Origin: Methylomonas koyamae
GTDB taxonomy: Bacteria > Pseudomonadota > Gammaproteobacteria > Methylococcales > Methylomonadaceae
Direction: 5' to 3'
Assembly: GCF_019669905.1 (NCBI RefSeq)
Contig: NZ_AP019777.1
Coordinates: 930,001-994,000 of the forward strand
Length of the DNA stretch: 64,000 bases
In this document: positions 62,109 through 64,000 of the stretch, one piece after another
How the letters are laid out: each line of letters begins with the position of its first letter
Position numbering within the stretch: the first letter of the stretch is position 1
The notes under the pieces: model-generated
What the model was told of the DNA's origin: nothing
What the model saw: only the letters and a program-made list of their open reading frames with translations
Database searches by the model: none
Position numbers and translations under genes: made by a program

Positions 62109-62516
62109 ATGTTGTACCAAATTATAATAATTATTCATATCTTCCTGGGTATAGGCATCATCGGTTTGGTGCTGATGCAACAAGGAAAGGGCGCAGACGC
62201 GGGAGCCACCTTCGGCGGCGGCGCATCCGGTTCGGTATTCGGCGCCCAGGGCTCCGCATCGTTCCTGTCCAGAACCACGGCAATTTTCGCAACGTTGTTT
62301 TTCATGACCAGCTTGGGTTTGGCGATGATGAGCGGTTACCAAGGTAAAAAGACCGACATCGTTCTGGAATCGGCTCCGGCGGCAGAACCCGCTAAATCCG
62401 AATTGCCGTTACCGCAGAGCTCAGCCGAGATTCCTGCGGCTGTGCCGGGCGTAGTCGACGCCAAAATCCCCGAAGCTCCGGCTATCAAAGAAGTCGAAAA
62501 GCCGGCCGCGCAATAA
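62109..62516 (+). CDS. secG: Protein-export membrane protein SecG
   Basis: Small subunit of the SecYEG translocon. The 135-residue protein has two helices (about 2-22 and 55-75) with the linking QQGKGADAGATFGGGASGSVFGAQGSASFL, the strict SecG signature. The C-terminal tail (about 85-135) is long and Pro/Ala/Glu-rich, as in other gammaproteobacteria. It lies between tpiA and tRNA-Leu, the standard order. Confidence 0.96.
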   Translation: MLYQIIIIIHIFLGIGIIGLVLMQQGKGADAGATFGGGASGSVFGAQGSASFLSRTTAIFATLFFMTSLGLAMMSGYQGKKTDIVLESAPAAEPAKSELPLPQSSAEIPAAVPGVVDAKIPEAPAIKEVEKPAAQ

Positions 62517-62524
62517 GTGTTAAT

Positions 62525-62609
62525 GCCGACGTGGTGAAATTGGTAGACACGCCATCTTGAGGGGGTGGTGACGCAAGTCGTGCCGGTTCAAGTCCGGCCG
62601 TCGGTACCA
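62525..62609 (+). tRNA. tRNA-Leu (anticodon GAG)
   Basis: 85-base tRNA with acceptor GCCGACG pairing with CGTCGGT (one G:U), D-loop TGGTAGACAC, anticodon stem CCATC/GGTGG around loop TTGAGGG (anticodon GAG), a long variable arm, T-loop GGTTCAAGTCC and an encoded CCA end. It follows secG by eight bases and probably serves as the attachment site of the element that follows. Confidence 0.95.
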
Positions 62610-62642
62610 AATTAGGGTTTTAAGAAACCCGATACAATCCAA

Positions 62643-62677
62643 AAACCCGCAAGTTACAAGGCTTCGCGGGTTTTTTT
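62643..62677 (+). terminator. Terminator after tRNA-Leu
   Basis: AAACCCGC (62643-62650) pairs with GCGGGTTT (62666-62673), then T to 62677. Closes the tpiA-secG-tRNA transcript. Confidence 0.85.
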
Positions 62678-62723
62678 ATGTCCGATGGAATCCGCCTAAA
62701 TTTGCCAGAATCCGGCCCAATGT

Positions 62724-62793
62724 GTGACACTGAGAGTGACACTGAGCTAATGACGCTTTCCAGTGTCACATTTTTTAAAAGCTGGTGTCACAT
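62724..62793. promoter_or_regulatory. Four-copy GTGACAC repeat before the integrase gene
   Basis: GTGACACTGA occurs at 62724-62733 and again at 62736-62745; the inverted form CAGTGTCACA is at 62761-62770, and GGTGTCACAT at 62784-62793, next to the integrase ATG. Likely binding sites for the integrase, an excisionase or a repressor. Confidence 0.6.
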
Positions 62794-62794
62794 T

Positions 62795-64000
62795 ATGGCA
62801 ATCGAAATCAACAAAGACGCGGTTTACAGGGCAGCCAAGCCAAAAGAAAAGGATTACACAATCAAGGACGGCGGCGGTTTGGAAATGGTCATAAAAGCCG
62901 ATGGCGTAAAACGATGGGTTTTTAGATATAGGGCAGACGGCAAGCAGAACAAACTAGGCTTTGGTGTGTACCCCGAAACCACGTTAGAGAACGCTAGGCG
63001 GAAGGCGGAGGAAGCGCGGCAACAAATCGCCGAAGGTATCGACCCCGGCAAAATCAGGCGGCAAGAAAAGGCAGCCAAGCAACTAGCCAAACAAAATCAA
63101 GGCCGGCAAAAGGAAGGCTTACCGATTCTGGATAGTTTCGCCGATATTACCCGGCAATGGTTGGCGTCAATCGCGCACCTGACAACCGTAACCACCCACA
63201 CCAAGAAAACCAGCAGGATCGAACGTCTAGCCTTTCCCTTGCTAGGTGATAAACCCATCAAGGAAATTAAATCCGCCGATGTGCTGGCAGTCTTAAAGCC
63301 GATGATCGACAAACAGCAGCTTGAAACGGCGCACCGGCTACACGCGGAAATCAGTTCAATATTTGCCTATGCCATTGTTCACAACTTCACCGACTACGAT
63401 CCGGCGCAACCTGTAGCAAAACAGATACCCGCACAAAAGGTAAGGCACCGGGCAGCGATTATCGACCCCAAGCAGGTTGGGCAATTGTTGCGGGATATTT
63501 ACGCCTATCAAGGCACCTATGTTGTGCAGATGGCGTTAAGGCTAAGCCCATTGCTGTTTCAGCGCCCAGGCGAAATCCGCCAAATGCTTTGGGATGATGT
63601 GGATTTGGTGGCGAAGGAATGGCGGCCTTACATCAGCAAAACCGACTTTCATCATATTGTGCCGTTGAGTCGGCAGGCTTTAGAAATCCTGGAAGCGATC
63701 CAACCACTAACCGGCGGCGGGCAATATGTGTTCCCTTCCAGCCGCGGCGATGGGCGGCCAATGTCGGATAACACCATCAGGACGGCGTTGATAACTCTTG
63801 GTTATGACTCAACCATCCAAACGGCGCACGGATTCCGCACTATTGCATCAACCTTGCTGAATGAGCAGGGATGGAGTCCAGATGCAATCGAGCGCCAGCT
63901 TGCCCACGCGCCGCGCGATCAAGTACGGGCGGCCTATAACCGGGCGCAATACCTGGACGAACGGCGGCGAATGATGCAAAGCTGGGCGGATTACCTGGAT
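62795..64000 (+). CDS. P4-type tyrosine integrase (runs off window end)
   Basis: Site-specific recombinase of an integrated element. 402 codons are visible to the last base of the window, with no stop yet. The N-terminal DUF4102-like arm-binding domain reads YTIKDGGGLEMVIKADGVKRWVFRYRADGKQNKLGFGVYPETTLENARRKA in pattern. The catalytic core has LLFQRPGEIRQMLW (Arg), HGFRTIASTLLNEQGW (His-x-x-Arg), QLAHAPRDQVRAAYNRAQYLDERRRMMQSWADYLD (His, Tyr). Only the extreme C-terminus is missing. Placed directly after tRNA-Leu, as usual for tRNA-targeting islands. The region upstream carries repeated GTGACAC sites. Confidence 0.93.
   Translation, partial: MAIEINKDAVYRAAKPKEKDYTIKDGGGLEMVIKADGVKRWVFRYRADGKQNKLGFGVYPETTLENARRKAEEARQQIAEGIDPGKIRRQEKAAKQLAKQNQGRQKEGLPILDSFADITRQWLASIAHLTTVTTHTKKTSRIERLAFPLLGDKPIKEIKSADVLAVLKPMIDKQQLETAHRLHAEISSIFAYAIVHNFTDYDPAQPVAKQIPAQKVRHRAAIIDPKQVGQLLRDIYAYQGTYVVQMALRLSPLLFQRPGEIRQMLWDDVDLVAKEWRPYISKTDFHHIVPLSRQALEILEAIQPLTGGGQYVFPSSRGDGRPMSDNTIRTALITLGYDSTIQTAHGFRTIASTLLNEQGWSPDAIERQLAHAPRDQVRAAYNRAQYLDERRRMMQSWADYLD

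Overview
This window is a chromosomal segment of a GC-rich, nitrogen-fixing gammaproteobacterium. The gene content (nif accessory genes with a sigma-54 promoter, cytochrome c4, type I sulfide:quinone reductase, Cpx envelope-stress system, PEP-CTERM proteins, PQQ-type sugar dehydrogenase, SecG followed by tRNA-Leu(GAG)) fits a Methylomonas-like member of the Methylococcales. No methane-oxidation gene lies in the window, so that placement is an inference.

Layout. 1-2548: the end of rplS, then ogt-xerD-lpxA as an overlapping run. 2638-9871: an orphan receiver-like protein, a translationally coupled yfiR / CHASE8-GGDEF-EAL / TonB-receptor operon, and msrB-apeB. 10071-13615: sqr with a small membrane partner, a heat-shock-promoted Hsp20 gene, a PsiE-family protein and a voltage-gated K+ channel. 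13702-23441: the nif region, with a NifA site and sigma-54 promoter, nifE-nifN-nifX, two conserved NifX-associated small genes, ferredoxin III, a thioredoxin-like 2Fe-2S ferredoxin, and a run of four little-known genes plus a GlcF-like double [4Fe-4S] protein. Three copies of a large multi-hairpin repeat lie in the gaps of this cluster, and a shorter palindrome is read in frame as the C-terminus of NifE. 23538-36716: trpS, a repeat-filled 0.8 kb gap, an AT-rich TPR gene that looks acquired, and housekeeping or envelope genes (MFS transporter, ProQ, Nudix, sugar dehydrogenase, HtpX, diguanylate cyclase, OYE).

36897-47361: two tandem exosortase-substrate paralogues with different C-terminal tags behind a sigma-54-like site, a 49-residue membrane protein, mobA, small lipoproteins, a complete IS5-type element inserted in a transcription terminator, an LTA-synthase-like sulfatase overlapping alkB, and an AspT-type transporter. 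47496-51786: cytochrome c4 and a cpxR-cpxA operon with two extra envelope genes, divergent from cpxP across a perfect CpxR box. 51898-62609: carA (with a terminator-like leader), carB, greA, yhbY, rlmE, ftsH, glmM, tpiA, secG and tRNA-Leu. From 62610 the sequence enters an integrated element: a P4-type integrase directly follows the tRNA and runs off the window end.

The items most worth following are the stem-covarying repeat family in the nif gaps, the uncharacterised nif accessory cassette, the carA leader hairpin, the IS-split terminator, the paired sorting-tag paralogues, and the four-copy operator-like repeats in front of the integrase.
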